From: Prevotella sp.
Lineage (GTDB): Bacteria; Bacteroidota; Bacteroidia; Bacteroidales; Bacteroidaceae
Assembly: GCA_017471245.1 (NCBI GenBank)
Contig: JAFUVB010000060.1
Coordinates: forward strand, 62,001 to 126,000
Length of the DNA stretch: 64,000 bases
Direction of reading: 5' to 3'
Under the pieces are notes generated by a model. The model had not been told where the DNA came from. It made no database searches and saw only the letters and a program-made list of their open reading frames with translations. The stretch's first letter is position 1; each line of letters begins with the position of its first letter. Both the position numbers and the translations under genes were made by a program. Shown piece by piece: positions 1-9,044 of this stretch.

Positions 1-2787
1 CTGGGTGGTGGTCGAATAGCCTATCAGGTTGCCGTCCTTGTCCCACTTGCCGGCAATGGCCGTGATACGGTCGGAGGTCTGCTGCTGCCAGGTGGCAAGC
101 GCCGCCGCACGGTCGTCATTCTCCTTCGACTCCGCATCGAGATTGTCACCAAGGGTCTTGACCTTGCCGTCAAGGGTGCCCAGACTTCTGTTGATGGCGG
201 CAATGTCATCGTCAATCTTCTTATCCAGCCCCTCCGTATCAGTTTTCAGACTCTTTACGTCGGACTGAATGCCCTCGGCGGTTATCTGGAGACTGCTGAT
301 GGCCTTTTCGTTGGCTGATATTCTCTTGACGGCCGCCGTGATGTCCGAGGCGGCCTGACTGATCCTTGACGATAATTCCTCGTCATTGCCTTCCATATCC
401 TTCCGAAGCCTCGTCACGTCTGCGGTGATGCCGTCAGCGGTTATCTTCAGCTGGGCAATCGCCGTTTCGTTGGCTGTCACCCGGTTGGCGGTCAGGGTGA
501 TATTCTTGGCCGTCTGGATGATCTGGGTACTGTATTCTTTCTTAAACTCTGCCAGCGGCTCGTCTGTCAATGACAGCAGCGAGAAATAGGCCTCGCCCGT
601 GAAACCAATCACAAAGTCACCCTTGCCGTCCCACGTGCCTTCCCATTCCATTACCTGCCAGTCCGTGGCCTTCTCTACGTCCAGGGCAATTTTTGGCAGA
701 CTGCCCGCCACATTCTCAGCAGCGGGGAATCCAAGGGTAAGGCGGCCGCTCTTCATCACCTTCATCTTCACACTCAGGTAAAGGGTGTCCTTTGCGGTCG
801 AATAGTCTGCCGTGGCCTCTGTCGTCGGCTCCCTGTACACCTTATGGGTGCCTGGCTTTCTGATGACGCCGTTTTCCTGTGTCAGCGTGTTATTCACTAT
901 CTGGAGCACCTTTTTCCCGTCAACCTCCACCAGCCTTGCAACCTTGGCAACGTTCCCCATCAGCGACGTGTTCTCATAGAGGGGCAGCCCCGCCAGGGTG
1001 TAGAACGTAACGCCATCGGCACCAGCCTTCCAGTGCCTGAACTGCCCGTCGTCGGCCATTTCCGAAAAGGTCGCATTCTGTAGGTAGTTGTTTTCATCGG
1101 TAATGTCGAGCACCGTCTGTGCATAGTTCGTGCTCAGCAGACCGCGCAGGGCCTCTATCTGGGCTTCAAGGTTCTCGCCGGTATTGCGCAGGCGGAAGTC
1201 ACCGACGGCATAAAGGTTCATCAGCAGCTCGCCGAATCCCTCCAGCCAGCCGAAAAGATGATGCCTGATACCTGACAGGTTGCCAATCCTTCCCTTCAAG
1301 GCATTGTCTGGGTCTGTCTTAGCCCCGTGCATAATGTCTATATACGGTGTCTGAGGCCCAACAGTGGTGATACTGATCAGGCCCTTACGCTCAGCGTCTG
1401 TCTTGTTGTCCCACCGTGTAAAGGTGTCACCCGCGCTGATAATCTCAGAGGGCACAAGCCCTGACGGGCTGAGGTTCTTGATAGTCACCCAGTCCACCCG
1501 CTCGCCCTTCTCATAGCCGCTATATATCTCTGCTATCAGCAGTTCATAGCTCTTGATGATGTAGCCGTCACCTCCAGCCGGGTTGTACTGCTGCACCCTT
1601 ATATAGTCATCCTTACGGAACGGGTTGTAGAGCCTGCCGCCCTTGTTGTCGAAATACACCCTGCCCGTGGCGGCATCGTAGTGGTCCACTTCCATCATCG
1701 CAGTGAACACGCGGTTGTCATTCTCACCAAGCAGCTGGCTGATGATCATTTCATACACCCGCATCTGGCCGCGCACGGTCAGCTTGTCTATCTCCAGGTG
1801 GTATTTCGTTTCCACCACGCCCAGGGCGTTTTCCACATCCTCCTTGGTGATTCCCCAGCCTTTCCCGGCAACGAAGCCGCTGATAAAGTCAAGGCTTGAT
1901 GCCCTGTTTCTGAAAACGGCATCGCCCGTGTCCAGCTCTCCCGTCGTGGTCTTGCCTACAATACTTGCATTGCCGCCTATACCTGCATTTTTGCCAACAC
2001 TCAGATGGTTCTCGATGTCTGCATCATCGGCTTCCAGGTCTTTTGTCTTGGTGGTACCTCTGACAGTCGCGTCCTTCCCCACCGTCAGGTTCTTGTTCAC
2101 CGTGGCATCGTCGGTTTCCAATTCTTTCGTCTTGGTTTTCCCCTCAATGGTGGCATCCTTGCTAACAGTCAGGTTGTTGTTCACCGTGGCATCGTCAGCC
2201 TCCAGATCTTTTGTCTTGGCTTTCCCCTTAATGGTGGCATCCCCCGTTACGGACAGGTTTGCCGTAGTGGTGTCACCGCCCACTGTCAGGTTCTTGCCAA
2301 CCCCCAGATTATGGGGTGTCTCGTCATCCTGATCCTTGCGCAGGAATTTGTTCTCATCCTTCTTGGCCTGGTCTGCAATCTTCTTGTCGATGGTCTGCCA
2401 GTCCGTGGAATCTTCTGCCAGGTTCTGGGCAACCTTCGCCTTGTCCGCATTCTCGGCGTGGATGGCTTCAGCGGCCTTGTCTGCCTCCTTGGCTTTATCT
2501 GCATATCCGGCCTTGCCCTTTGACGTGATACTTTCAAGGTTCCCTTCGTCATTCTCCTGCCAGTCCGTAATGGTGACATATCCATTGGCATCAACCCCCA
2601 GCTTGTCAAGGGCGCTCTTGTTGTCGTGCGTGTGCCCGTCGCCGGAAAGAGTGGAGCCACCGCCCCCACTACCATTCTGTACGACGGTAATATTGCCGCC
2701 CGTGCCACCTTCGCCCGTTTCCCTGCGTCTCTTGGATCGCGGGCGGGCCGTCAGGGTTCTTTCTACGGATATATATTGCTTTGCCAT
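1..2787 (-). CDS. Phage tail fibre / receptor-binding structural protein (partial, 3' end outside window)
   Basis: An uninterrupted leftward frame opens at the ATG at 2785-2787 (MAKQYISVERT) and is still open at position 1, giving at least 929 residues. The N-terminus is followed by a Gly-rich linker and a GDGHTHDNKSALDKLG segment typical of Bacteroidetes phage fibre proteins. At about residues 188-271 there are three 28-residue repeats around (K/E)LE(A/T)DDA and LTVxKDA, suggesting a beta-helical or triple-stranded shaft. The C-terminal part has paired ITADGITADV / ITAEGIQSDV segments and heptad-like stretches, as in trimeric coiled-coil fibres. It lies just downstream of the distal tail gene, the usual place for a host-recognition protein. 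Specific receptor unknown. Confidence 0.82.
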   Translation of the reverse strand, partial: MAKQYISVERTLTARPRSKRRRETGEGGTGGNITVVQNGSGGGGSTLSGDGHTHDNKSALDKLGVDANGYVTITDWQENDEGNLESITSKGKAGYADKAKEADKAAEAIHAENADKAKVAQNLAEDSTDWQTIDKKIADQAKKDENKFLRKDQDDETPHNLGVGKNLTVGGDTTTANLSVTGDATIKGKAKTKDLEADDATVNNNLTVSKDATIEGKTKTKELETDDATVNKNLTVGKDATVRGTTKTKDLEADDADIENHLSVGKNAGIGGNASIVGKTTTGELDTGDAVFRNRASSLDFISGFVAGKGWGITKEDVENALGVVETKYHLEIDKLTVRGQMRVYEMIISQLLGENDNRVFTAMMEVDHYDAATGRVYFDNKGGRLYNPFRKDDYIRVQQYNPAGGDGYIIKSYELLIAEIYSGYEKGERVDWVTIKNLSPSGLVPSEIISAGDTFTRWDNKTDAERKGLISITTVGPQTPYIDIMHGAKTDPDNALKGRIGNLSGIRHHLFGWLEGFGELLMNLYAVGDFRLRNTGENLEAQIEALRGLLSTNYAQTVLDITDENNYLQNATFSEMADDGQFRHWKAGADGVTFYTLAGLPLYENTSLMGNVAKVARLVEVDGKKVLQIVNNTLTQENGVIRKPGTHKVYREPTTEATADYSTAKDTLYLSVKMKVMKSGRLTLGFPAAENVAGSLPKIALDVEKATDWQVMEWEGTWDGKGDFVIGFTGEAYFSLLSLTDEPLAEFKKEYSTQIIQTAKNITLTANRVTANETAIAQLKITADGITADVTRLRKDMEGNDEELSSRISQAASDITAAVKRISANEKAISSLQITAEGIQSDVKSLKTDTEGLDKKIDDDIAAINRSLGTLDGKVKTLGDNLDAESKENDDRAAALATWQQQTSDRITAIAGKWDKDGNLIGYSTTTQ
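1975..2226 (-). repeat. Three tandem 84-bp coding repeats in the tail fibre gene
   Basis: Three consecutive 28-codon units (2226-2143, 2142-2059, 2058-1975) each encode G-x-T/A-K-TK-(D/E)-LE-x-DDA followed by a (L)(T/S)V-x-K segment. The first two are nearly identical; the third is more diverged. Confidence 0.75.
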
Positions 2788-2810
2788 TCTGCCGCTGTTT
2801 AAACGTTGTT

Positions 2811-5036
2811 TTAATCGCCATCGTATTCAATGGCATCATACTCGTCGGGGCTCAGTTCCACCACGGTTGCCTCACTCGTTCCCGCATCAAGGTCCTGGAG
2901 GTCGGCCAGCATCAGGAATTTCCTGGCTCCCTGCATCCCGTCCGTGTAGAGCCTCAGGGCATCCTTCATCAGGAATGCCGTGCCGGTCAGTTTCGTGTGC
3001 CGGTCTGCAAACTGGCTGTAAAGGGTGCCTATCAGCAATTTCTCCACGAGATTGGTACGGCCTTGGCGGGTCAGCTGCTTAATCTGGAGGCCGTCGGAAG
3101 ATCTGTAGTACAGCCCCTTGGCCGTCGGTGCCGGCCTGCTGACCGTCCCGCAGATGGTGTCAAGGGAAATCTCTTCCTTCGCATCCTTATTGATGTAGCC
3201 CTTATATTCTACATCTTCAAGTTCCTCAGACTCGAAGGCAAGGTTGTTTCTTACAAGTTCAACTTTTGGGGCCTTGTAAAGCAGCCACCGTATTTTGCTG
3301 TAGAGGCTCTTTTTGTCCCACTGGCTTGTTGTGTCAAAGCCTGTACTCTCGTCGTAGTCGTAACAGTTCACGCCAGCAAACACCTTCACTTCTATGTAGC
3401 CACCATTCGGCGGGTACGGCATATATTCGCCGTCGGCCATCTGCTTGAAACTATCATATATGACGGCGTTCCTCGGTCGGCCAATGCAATGGCGGTTGGC
3501 CTTCCATCCCTGTATGCCGGCACTCTCTGAAAGGTCAGTGGGATCGTAATACTCCAGAAAAGCATCCCCGAAATTGCCTGCACCAGCTTTCCATTCCCCA
3601 TTGGCATATCCAAGATGCCCCTTTGCCTCACCCTTTGCCGTGACACTGTTGTCATAGTGGCAGAGAGCCATGCCCTTCTCGTCATATACGGTCACGGCTA
3701 CAGGAACAAAGGCCCATCCAGTCCAGACCTTAACACTATTATAATTCCCTTTCTCGTTCCCATCGTTCGCATCTGAAAACGGATTGTATCTGGCATCCAT
3801 CAGCATTTCAAGGGAGAGCCTCACACGATATTTCTTCATGTCGTCACTTGATAGTTTGGGCAGAAACACGCGGTTTGTCCTCATTACCTCCGTACTGCTG
3901 ATCTTCCCGATGGTATTCAATATCTTTTTCGGCCAGTGGTGGTATTCGTCAATCGAGCCATGACCACCTGAATAAAAGCCCCAGGCAATTCCGTCACATT
4001 CTGACGGCCCGCTAACAACAGGTAGAATATGAAACCATCTTGCACTGCTATTGACATAGGCCAGCCCCTTCCCGCTGTTACAAAGGAATATCGTGAAGTT
4101 AATCAAGTTATAATCCCAGTTACTTCCCTGCCTGTGCTCGTCGCTGTAATCGGGATAATAGGAATAACAATTTGCACCAGGTGAGGCCACCAAGTTTGTC
4201 GTCTCCACGGAATACTCCCCCCCGAATTCTATTTCACCGTTTATCAGTTCTGACGATGCGTAGGGCGAAAGCGAGATCCTTACATTGTTGGCCACCTTAT
4301 CGACACCCATCATCTGGTCTTTGTCATGCCAACGGATCTTTTCCGTCCCCGCGCCCTGGTAGATTCCGTTAAGGTCATACACCCACACCTTCCCGTTCCG
4401 CTGGATCAGGCGAAGCCCCAGGGGTTGCAGGATCCCCTCTATCACATCTTTCAGGTTGCTCACCTCACCGTCCTCGTCAATGAAGTTGTCGCTTCTCACG
4501 CTCAGGCTTCCAAGGGTCATCTTCGTACCCTCCAGACGGGTGCTGATCCATCCCTGGTCCAGTTCCTCGCCAATTTGGGCACGGACAAGGGCACCCTTCA
4601 CGATGGCCTCCAGCGTCTGCATCCCAGATAGGGTGTATTGTAGCCGCTCGAAGATGCCGAAGTCGCTGAACGTCAGTTCCACCTCATAATCCTCATTGTC
4701 CGTATAGGGCTCCTCATAGAATTCGGGGTCAAGTGTTCCCATCCAGTACAACCGGCCTTCACGCTCAATCCTGATGCCGATGGTGCCCGCCTTGATGGTG
4801 TAAAGCCCTGCGTAGGTACGGTCGCCAGGGCTGATGATTTTCAGCGTAGCGGTACTTCCGCAGATGACATCCTCCTTCGATGTCTCGTCCCACTCTATCA
4901 GCAGCGGTTCCCGTCCGGGAAATTCCAGTTTCCCAATTACAGACGGGGCCGATGCCAGATCCTGCTGGATGCTGACAGTCCATAGGGTGTCATCCCCACG
5001 GCTCACAAACTCACCCATATATATCGTGTGCATCAT
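2811..5036 (-). CDS. Phage distal tail / baseplate hub-like protein
   Basis: A 741-residue protein encoded immediately after the tape measure gene; its ATG overlaps the tape measure stop (TAATG), so the two are translationally coupled. A second ATG two codons from the first (MMHTIYMGEF) is an equally good start. The N-terminal 150 residues (FPGREPLLIEWDETSKED, then EREGRLYWMGTLDPEFYEEPY) resemble the hub domain of siphophage distal tail proteins, and the remainder is long and aromatic-rich as in tail-tip proteins of Bacteroidetes phages. Position between tape measure and fibre fits a baseplate role. Assignment rests mainly on order and size. Confidence 0.65.
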   Translation of the reverse strand: MMHTIYMGEFVSRGDDTLWTVSIQQDLASAPSVIGKLEFPGREPLLIEWDETSKEDVICGSTATLKIISPGDRTYAGLYTIKAGTIGIRIEREGRLYWMGTLDPEFYEEPYTDNEDYEVELTFSDFGIFERLQYTLSGMQTLEAIVKGALVRAQIGEELDQGWISTRLEGTKMTLGSLSVRSDNFIDEDGEVSNLKDVIEGILQPLGLRLIQRNGKVWVYDLNGIYQGAGTEKIRWHDKDQMMGVDKVANNVRISLSPYASSELINGEIEFGGEYSVETTNLVASPGANCYSYYPDYSDEHRQGSNWDYNLINFTIFLCNSGKGLAYVNSSARWFHILPVVSGPSECDGIAWGFYSGGHGSIDEYHHWPKKILNTIGKISSTEVMRTNRVFLPKLSSDDMKKYRVRLSLEMLMDARYNPFSDANDGNEKGNYNSVKVWTGWAFVPVAVTVYDEKGMALCHYDNSVTAKGEAKGHLGYANGEWKAGAGNFGDAFLEYYDPTDLSESAGIQGWKANRHCIGRPRNAVIYDSFKQMADGEYMPYPPNGGYIEVKVFAGVNCYDYDESTGFDTTSQWDKKSLYSKIRWLLYKAPKVELVRNNLAFESEELEDVEYKGYINKDAKEEISLDTICGTVSRPAPTAKGLYYRSSDGLQIKQLTRQGRTNLVEKLLIGTLYSQFADRHTKLTGTAFLMKDALRLYTDGMQGARKFLMLADLQDLDAGTSEATVVELSPDEYDAIEYDGD

Positions 5037-7744
5037 TACCTGGATCTCCTTATCAATTTGTTACGCTTGTTGGAAACTCCCACAAGGTCACGCCCCCTTA
5101 CCCGCAGGTTAATCTCCACCGGGCCGCTGTCATCTGACCCGATAATAGCCTTAAGCCTGTCGAGTGGGGCGACAACCTCAGGGTTAGTCGCTGCATTGGC
5201 ATATTCGCCAAACAGTCCGAGCGTCGGACCGTAGGCCACGCCACCGTCGGCAAATTTAGCCACGTCCTTCACACTGGTGATCATTGCCGTCAGCTGGGCA
5301 AGTCCGAGGGCGGCAAAGGCTATCCACGCCCAGGGGCCAAGGCTTGCGGCCTGGCTTGTGGCCGTGGCATATCCCGTGACCATCGTGGCAATGGCCTGCG
5401 CCATCGTCCCGGCCACGTTCAGCTCCGGCACACCGATGGCGTCACCAAACCCGGCAAGGCTGCTGCCCATCGCCTGGACGGCATCAGTGGCACCCTTCAT
5501 CCTGGCCTCCACCTGCTTCATCCCGTCGGTCTTGAACTGTATATCTATTGGTTTCAGGCCAAGGCCTTCCAGTTGCTTGTTGATGTCTTCAAGCCCTTTC
5601 TCTGCATCCTCCTTGCCTATCAGCCCGATTTCAAAGTCCTGTTGTATGCGGCTGACATTCTGCTGGGCGTTGCTGGCGCTCTGGCGCTTGTCGTCGTCAC
5701 TGCCCGCAACAGTAATATATTTTGTCTCCGCCACAGCCTGGATCGTCACTTTGTCACGGGTGGCTTCATCTATCTGCTCCTGGATCTCATTCACCTTGGT
5801 CATAGCCTCCACACGGGCCTCTACGGTGGTCGCAGCGTCCAGGTTCTTCTGGGCTGCCGCCAGTTGTTCCCGCAAAGAGTCCATATAGGTCTTGGCCTCT
5901 TCGGGTTCGGGCTTCTCCAGCCCTATCTTTATCTTGAGATCCTTCAGTTTTGCTTCAGTGGTCTCATATTTTGTCTGGAGACTGGCGGCCACGTCGGCGT
6001 CCGCCGTTTCCTCAATCTGCTTGCGGAGATCTGCCAGATCCTCCTTGTATTTCCTAATGCTCCCCTCTGCGGCAGGAGTGCTTTTGTCGGCACTGCTGCC
6101 AGATGTAAATCTGTCATTGTTGGTTGTATCGCCAACAGGGCGTATTGAAGAGCCCCTAACAGAGAAAGATGTGTTGGCAAGTTCCTTTACGGATGCCTGC
6201 ATCTTGTTCTGTAAATCTGCAATCTGGCTGTCTATATTGCTTATTGCCTTTGTGGCGGTTTCTTCCTGCTGCCGCCACATATCCTGCATACCACCAGGGG
6301 CATCCTTTATTTGTTCCTGTTGGCTCTTGCGTATGTTCTCGCCGATCTTATTATACTGCTCTTGCTTATCGCGCTTGCTCTGTAGTTCTGCAATCTGGTT
6401 GGCCAGCATTCGTGTTCTGGCCTCGATAACCATCTGGCGGCAATAGGCATCGCTATTCTTGATAAGGGCATTATACCATTCTGCAACACTGGAGAAATAC
6501 CCCATTGTCTCGCCATAGGTGTTATTCATTTCCTCCACGATCTTCTTTTCCTGCTCCTTGGATCCGTGGAAGTCTTTTAGTTTTGCTATGTTGATTTCAA
6601 GGGCTGCACGGGTCTGCTGCAACTGGGCCGCCTCATTACTCTGGGCATCCGCAAAATCCTCTGCCGCATCTGTCGCCTTTTCACTTGATGACACAAATGC
6701 CTCGATGGCCATTGTAAGCACTGTTATGGCTGCACCTACACCTGTAGCAATCATAAGCCCTCGGATGGCCACCCTCAGGGTTGTAGCCGCTACTGTACCC
6801 CCTCGCATAACGGTGGTAAGGGTGCGTACGACTGCGGTAGATGTGACGGTTACCGTATTCCAGCCCCGCTGCACAATAGTAATCGAAGTAATGCCGACAG
6901 TCAAACCTCTTACACCTTGATAGACACTCATGATGCCCTGTACGCCCATGCCAATTTCGCCAAGGGTCGAGACAAACGGCTCCAGACGGATCATACAGGC
7001 GCCAATTTGTTCCTTGATGTCGCCTATGGTATTGGCAATTTGTTTAGCCTTGCCTGAATCTGTCTGTGCAAGTGCCTGGTTCATCCCGCCAACACTCTGG
7101 CTGACAACTTCTGCCAGAACGGCGGCACGCTCTTCCTCGGTACCAAACTTTAGTATCTTTTCCTGCGTTTCGTCAAAAGAATAACCATAGCGGCTCAGGG
7201 CCTGTGTCTGCCCTTCCATCACCTTGCCAAGCATCGTGGCAATGGTAGCGGCACTCTCCTGGCTTGCTTCCAGCCCGTATTGCTGGGCAAGCATATCATT
7301 CATGACGGGGATAAGTTTCTCGAGACTTGATTTCATCTCAAGATAGGTTGCCAGTTCCTGGGCTCCTGCCATCTGCACCTCGTCGCCGATGACGCCAAGA
7401 TCCTGCTGGGCTGCACAAAGATTCTTGATGCTTTCAATTTCCGCCTCTGTGGCATCCATTGTGTTACGCATTACCTGGGCAACCTTTCTTTCGACTGTCT
7501 CTTGGACGGAATAGACAGCCGTATATTTCGACACCTCTGAGGCTATCTGACTGATACCTGAGGTGACATTCTGGATGGCCTGTTGTGCCTGGTTGATGTC
7601 GAGCAGTTTAGTGTTCAGTTTCTCCTGCTCATCGGTGACTTCTTTCACCACACGACCCAGTTCCTCGGCATCCATCGTGATATTTTTCACGTTTTCGCCG
7701 CCAACAGTCTCAATTTTTATTTGAAAAGTTACCTGGTTTGCCAT
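5036..7744 (-). CDS. Phage tail tape measure protein
   Basis: A 902-residue protein with the usual tape-measure build: a short beta-like start (QVTFQIKIETVGGENVKNI), long helical and coiled-coil stretches rich in Ala, Gln, Glu and Lys, a hydrophobic Ala/Val/Gly-rich central part around residues 270-345 (ISIVQRGWNTVTVTSTAVVR, ATGVGAAITVLTMAIEAFV) and a second apolar patch near residues 780-840 (TSQAASLGPWAWIAFAALG). It sets tail length and is expected to enter the host membrane on infection. Downstream of the tail chaperone frameshift pair and upstream of the distal tail protein, exactly the standard order. The size predicts a medium-length siphovirus-type tail. Confidence 0.9.
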   Translation of the reverse strand: MANQVTFQIKIETVGGENVKNITMDAEELGRVVKEVTDEQEKLNTKLLDINQAQQAIQNVTSGISQIASEVSKYTAVYSVQETVERKVAQVMRNTMDATEAEIESIKNLCAAQQDLGVIGDEVQMAGAQELATYLEMKSSLEKLIPVMNDMLAQQYGLEASQESAATIATMLGKVMEGQTQALSRYGYSFDETQEKILKFGTEEERAAVLAEVVSQSVGGMNQALAQTDSGKAKQIANTIGDIKEQIGACMIRLEPFVSTLGEIGMGVQGIMSVYQGVRGLTVGITSITIVQRGWNTVTVTSTAVVRTLTTVMRGGTVAATTLRVAIRGLMIATGVGAAITVLTMAIEAFVSSSEKATDAAEDFADAQSNEAAQLQQTRAALEINIAKLKDFHGSKEQEKKIVEEMNNTYGETMGYFSSVAEWYNALIKNSDAYCRQMVIEARTRMLANQIAELQSKRDKQEQYNKIGENIRKSQQEQIKDAPGGMQDMWRQQEETATKAISNIDSQIADLQNKMQASVKELANTSFSVRGSSIRPVGDTTNNDRFTSGSSADKSTPAAEGSIRKYKEDLADLRKQIEETADADVAASLQTKYETTEAKLKDLKIKIGLEKPEPEEAKTYMDSLREQLAAAQKNLDAATTVEARVEAMTKVNEIQEQIDEATRDKVTIQAVAETKYITVAGSDDDKRQSASNAQQNVSRIQQDFEIGLIGKEDAEKGLEDINKQLEGLGLKPIDIQFKTDGMKQVEARMKGATDAVQAMGSSLAGFGDAIGVPELNVAGTMAQAIATMVTGYATATSQAASLGPWAWIAFAALGLAQLTAMITSVKDVAKFADGGVAYGPTLGLFGEYANAATNPEVVAPLDRLKAIIGSDDSGPVEINLRVRGRDLVGVSNKRNKLIRRSR

Positions 7745-7752
7745 TTTTTTAT

Positions 7753-7760
7753 TATCTTTG
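7753..7760 (+). promoter_or_regulatory. Candidate -7 box (TATCTTTG) for the small opposite-strand gene
   Basis: TATCTTTG matches the Bacteroidetes TAnnTTTG element and lies 25 bp before the ATG at 7785. No TTTG is found at the ideal distance upstream (nearest 7737-7740, 12 bp away), so it is only a half-match. Confidence 0.35.
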
Positions 7761-7784
7761 CAGCGGATTAAAGATTCTGTGCTA

Positions 7785-7967
7785 ATGAAACTGAGAGACT
7801 ATATTTGTCTTGTGTCTGGAATACTGCTTGTTGGCTGTATCGTGGGGATGGCCCTCACGTTCAAGATTGATAACGCTCTCTGTGCTCGGTTCTTTTTGTG
7901 GTCATGGGTATTCTGCACAGCCTTCTGCCTGTCTGGTTTCAGGATGAACTATGACGGTAAGCGTTAA
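7785..7967 (+). CDS. Small two-helix membrane protein, opposite strand inside tail operon
   Basis: A 60-residue protein (MKLRDYICLVSG...) that fits exactly in the gap between the tape measure and tail chaperone genes but runs the other way. It has two apolar segments: YICLVSGILLVGCIVGMALTF and a second around ALCARFFLWSWVFCTAFCLS, with a basic tail. Its TAA overlaps the stop codon of the convergent chaperone gene by two bases (TTAA shared). A TTG 27 bp upstream lies within a promoter-like box, so the ATG was chosen as start. Not recognised. The placement is like a phage 'moron' gene expressed in the lysogen; an antiholin or superinfection role is only a guess. Confidence 0.6.
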   Translation: MKLRDYICLVSGILLVGCIVGMALTFKIDNALCARFFLWSWVFCTAFCLSGFRMNYDGKR

Positions 7968-8317
7968 CTCAGCCCCCTCGCCTTCTTCACCTCCTCGTAA
8001 CGCCTTTTTTCTGCCTCACGCTCCTTACGGGTCTTTTTTACTGGGGCCTGGTTCTCTGGTTTGTCCCACTCAAATTCCATGACGTCGGTCGGGGTCAGCA
8101 CCTTATTTGCAAAGGGCTGTAGGATGCAGGCTGCCAACTGCCGGGTCTGCTCCCAGCCGGTTCTCAGGGCCTGCTGCTGTGCCTCGTGCCACATTTCAAA
8201 GATCTTCTCAAACTCAGGTGGGGTGCACCGGTCAAAGTCCTGTAGGCTCATCCCCATGCGCCCCACCGCAATGCCTAAGAGTTCGTCAATGGTGAAACGC
8301 TCACCTACTTCGCCGTT
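7964..8317 (-). CDS. Tail assembly chaperone, T-like extension made by -1 frameshift
   Basis: This frame has no start of its own with a good context; the first possible one is a GTG at 8266, but open sequence continues upstream without stop to the A9 run at 8316-8324, where it meets the preceding chaperone ORF in the -1 frame. The bridging residues (NGEVGERFTIDELLGIAVGR) continue smoothly into SLQDFDRCTPPEFEKIFEMW and WEQTRQLAACIL, the pattern of the T domain of lambda-type G/GT tail chaperones. The frameshifted product would be about 94 + 117 = 211 residues. These chaperones coat the tape measure and recruit tail tube protein; the gene directly precedes the tape measure as expected. Confidence 0.78.
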   Translation of the reverse strand, partial: NGEVGERFTIDELLGIAVGRMGMSLQDFDRCTPPEFEKIFEMWHEAQQQALRTGWEQTRQLAACILQPFANKVLTPTDVMEFEWDKPENQAPVKKTRKEREAEKRRYEEVKKARGLS

Positions 8318-8598
8318 TTTTTTTCGGCGGGTGCTATGGCCTTAGTGAACTCGCTGAGCGCCCCCATGTCCACGAGGTCGCAGAAGTCTTCAAGCGATTC
8401 GCCAAATTCCACGCCGTCTGCCTTGCAAGCGGAAAAGCAGCAGCACCAGACGAAAACGGCCAGATCACTGGCGCCGCTGATATTGTCGGCATCCTTGCCC
8501 GTCTCCTGCTTGAAACGGCGCATGGCCCCCAGCGTCACACGGCACGGATAGGTCTTGCCGTTACTCGCCTTGATAGTGATAGATACGCTTTTGTCCAT
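8305..8598 (-). CDS. Tail assembly chaperone, G-like product
   Basis: A 97-residue zero-frame protein (MDKSVSITIKASNGKTYPCR...) ending KKTAK-stop just past an A9 run. N-terminal beta strands followed by a helical, acidic C-terminus (FGESLEDFCDLVDMGALSEF) match the small tail assembly chaperones of siphophages. It lies between tail tube (4 bp upstream) and tape measure genes. Most ribosomes should end here; a minority would slip back one base on the A run to make the longer G-T protein. Lambda gpG/gpGT is the founding example of the arrangement. Confidence 0.78.
   Translation of the reverse strand: MDKSVSITIKASNGKTYPCRVTLGAMRRFKQETGKDADNISGASDLAVFVWCCCFSACKADGVEFGESLEDFCDLVDMGALSEFTKAIAPAEKKTAK
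8311..8329 (-). promoter_or_regulatory. -1 ribosomal frameshift site in tail chaperone genes (A9 run flanked by inverted repeat)
   Basis: On the coding strand the zero frame reads GAA AAA AAA ACG, giving the slippery heptamer A_AAA_AAA. The A9 run is flanked by CGCCG and CGGCG, a perfect 5-bp inverted repeat. Zero frame stops 9 bases after the run; the -1 frame stays open to 7964. Confidence 0.75.
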
Positions 8599-8601
8599 AC
8601 C

Positions 8602-9024
8602 TTATTCACCAGTTGCTGCGGTACCAACGGCACCAGAGTTCTCCAACGTGATTGAGTAGGTCTCGTCATCACCGGCCTTGCCCTCATGGTCGAGAGAGGT
8701 AATGATAAACTGGCCTTTGTCAATGTCGCCGCCATCACGGTAAGCCCACGAAGCATTCACCGGCTGGGCCGTCTTGAACGCAGTGCGGAGCGTGTCAATG
8801 TTCGGCTTGTTGCTCGTGTCGTCATCGTCAAACACGAAGCCGCTGGCCGTCACCGTACAGCCAAGGCTTTTCACGTACTTCTCATCCCACTTGCCGGCTG
8901 CCGCCTCCTTGGTCTTGCGCGTGCCAGTCTCGGCCTTGTAACTGATCTTACACTCTGTGGAGTGACCAAGGGCCTTGCCGCCGATTGACAGGATAAGGTC
9001 TGTTCCATCTCTGTATTTTCCCAT
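8602..9024 (-). CDS. Phage major tail tube protein
   Basis: A 140-residue protein (MGKYRDGTDLILSIGGKALGHSTECKI...) resembling TP901-1/lambda-V type tube subunits: it starts with a strand that names the 'sample', has the KAETGTRKTK loop and a TVTASGFVF strand, and ends with ETYSITLENSGAVGT. Rich in Gly, Thr and Asp with little helix, consistent with the beta-sandwich tube fold. It sits immediately before the G/GT chaperones and after the lysis genes. Presence of a tube protein, chaperone frameshift and no sheath candidate argues for a siphovirus-type non-contractile tail, unlike Mu itself. Confidence 0.75.
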   Translation of the reverse strand: MGKYRDGTDLILSIGGKALGHSTECKISYKAETGTRKTKEAAAGKWDEKYVKSLGCTVTASGFVFDDDDTSNKPNIDTLRTAFKTAQPVNASWAYRDGGDIDKGQFIITSLDHEGKAGDDETYSITLENSGAVGTAATGE

Positions 9025-9044
9025 TTTCTTTCTATTTTATAGTG

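Noticed and set aside
2005..2708. ORFs on both strands at 2005-2708
   Set aside because: All are shadows of the tail fibre gene, which is continuous to the window edge.
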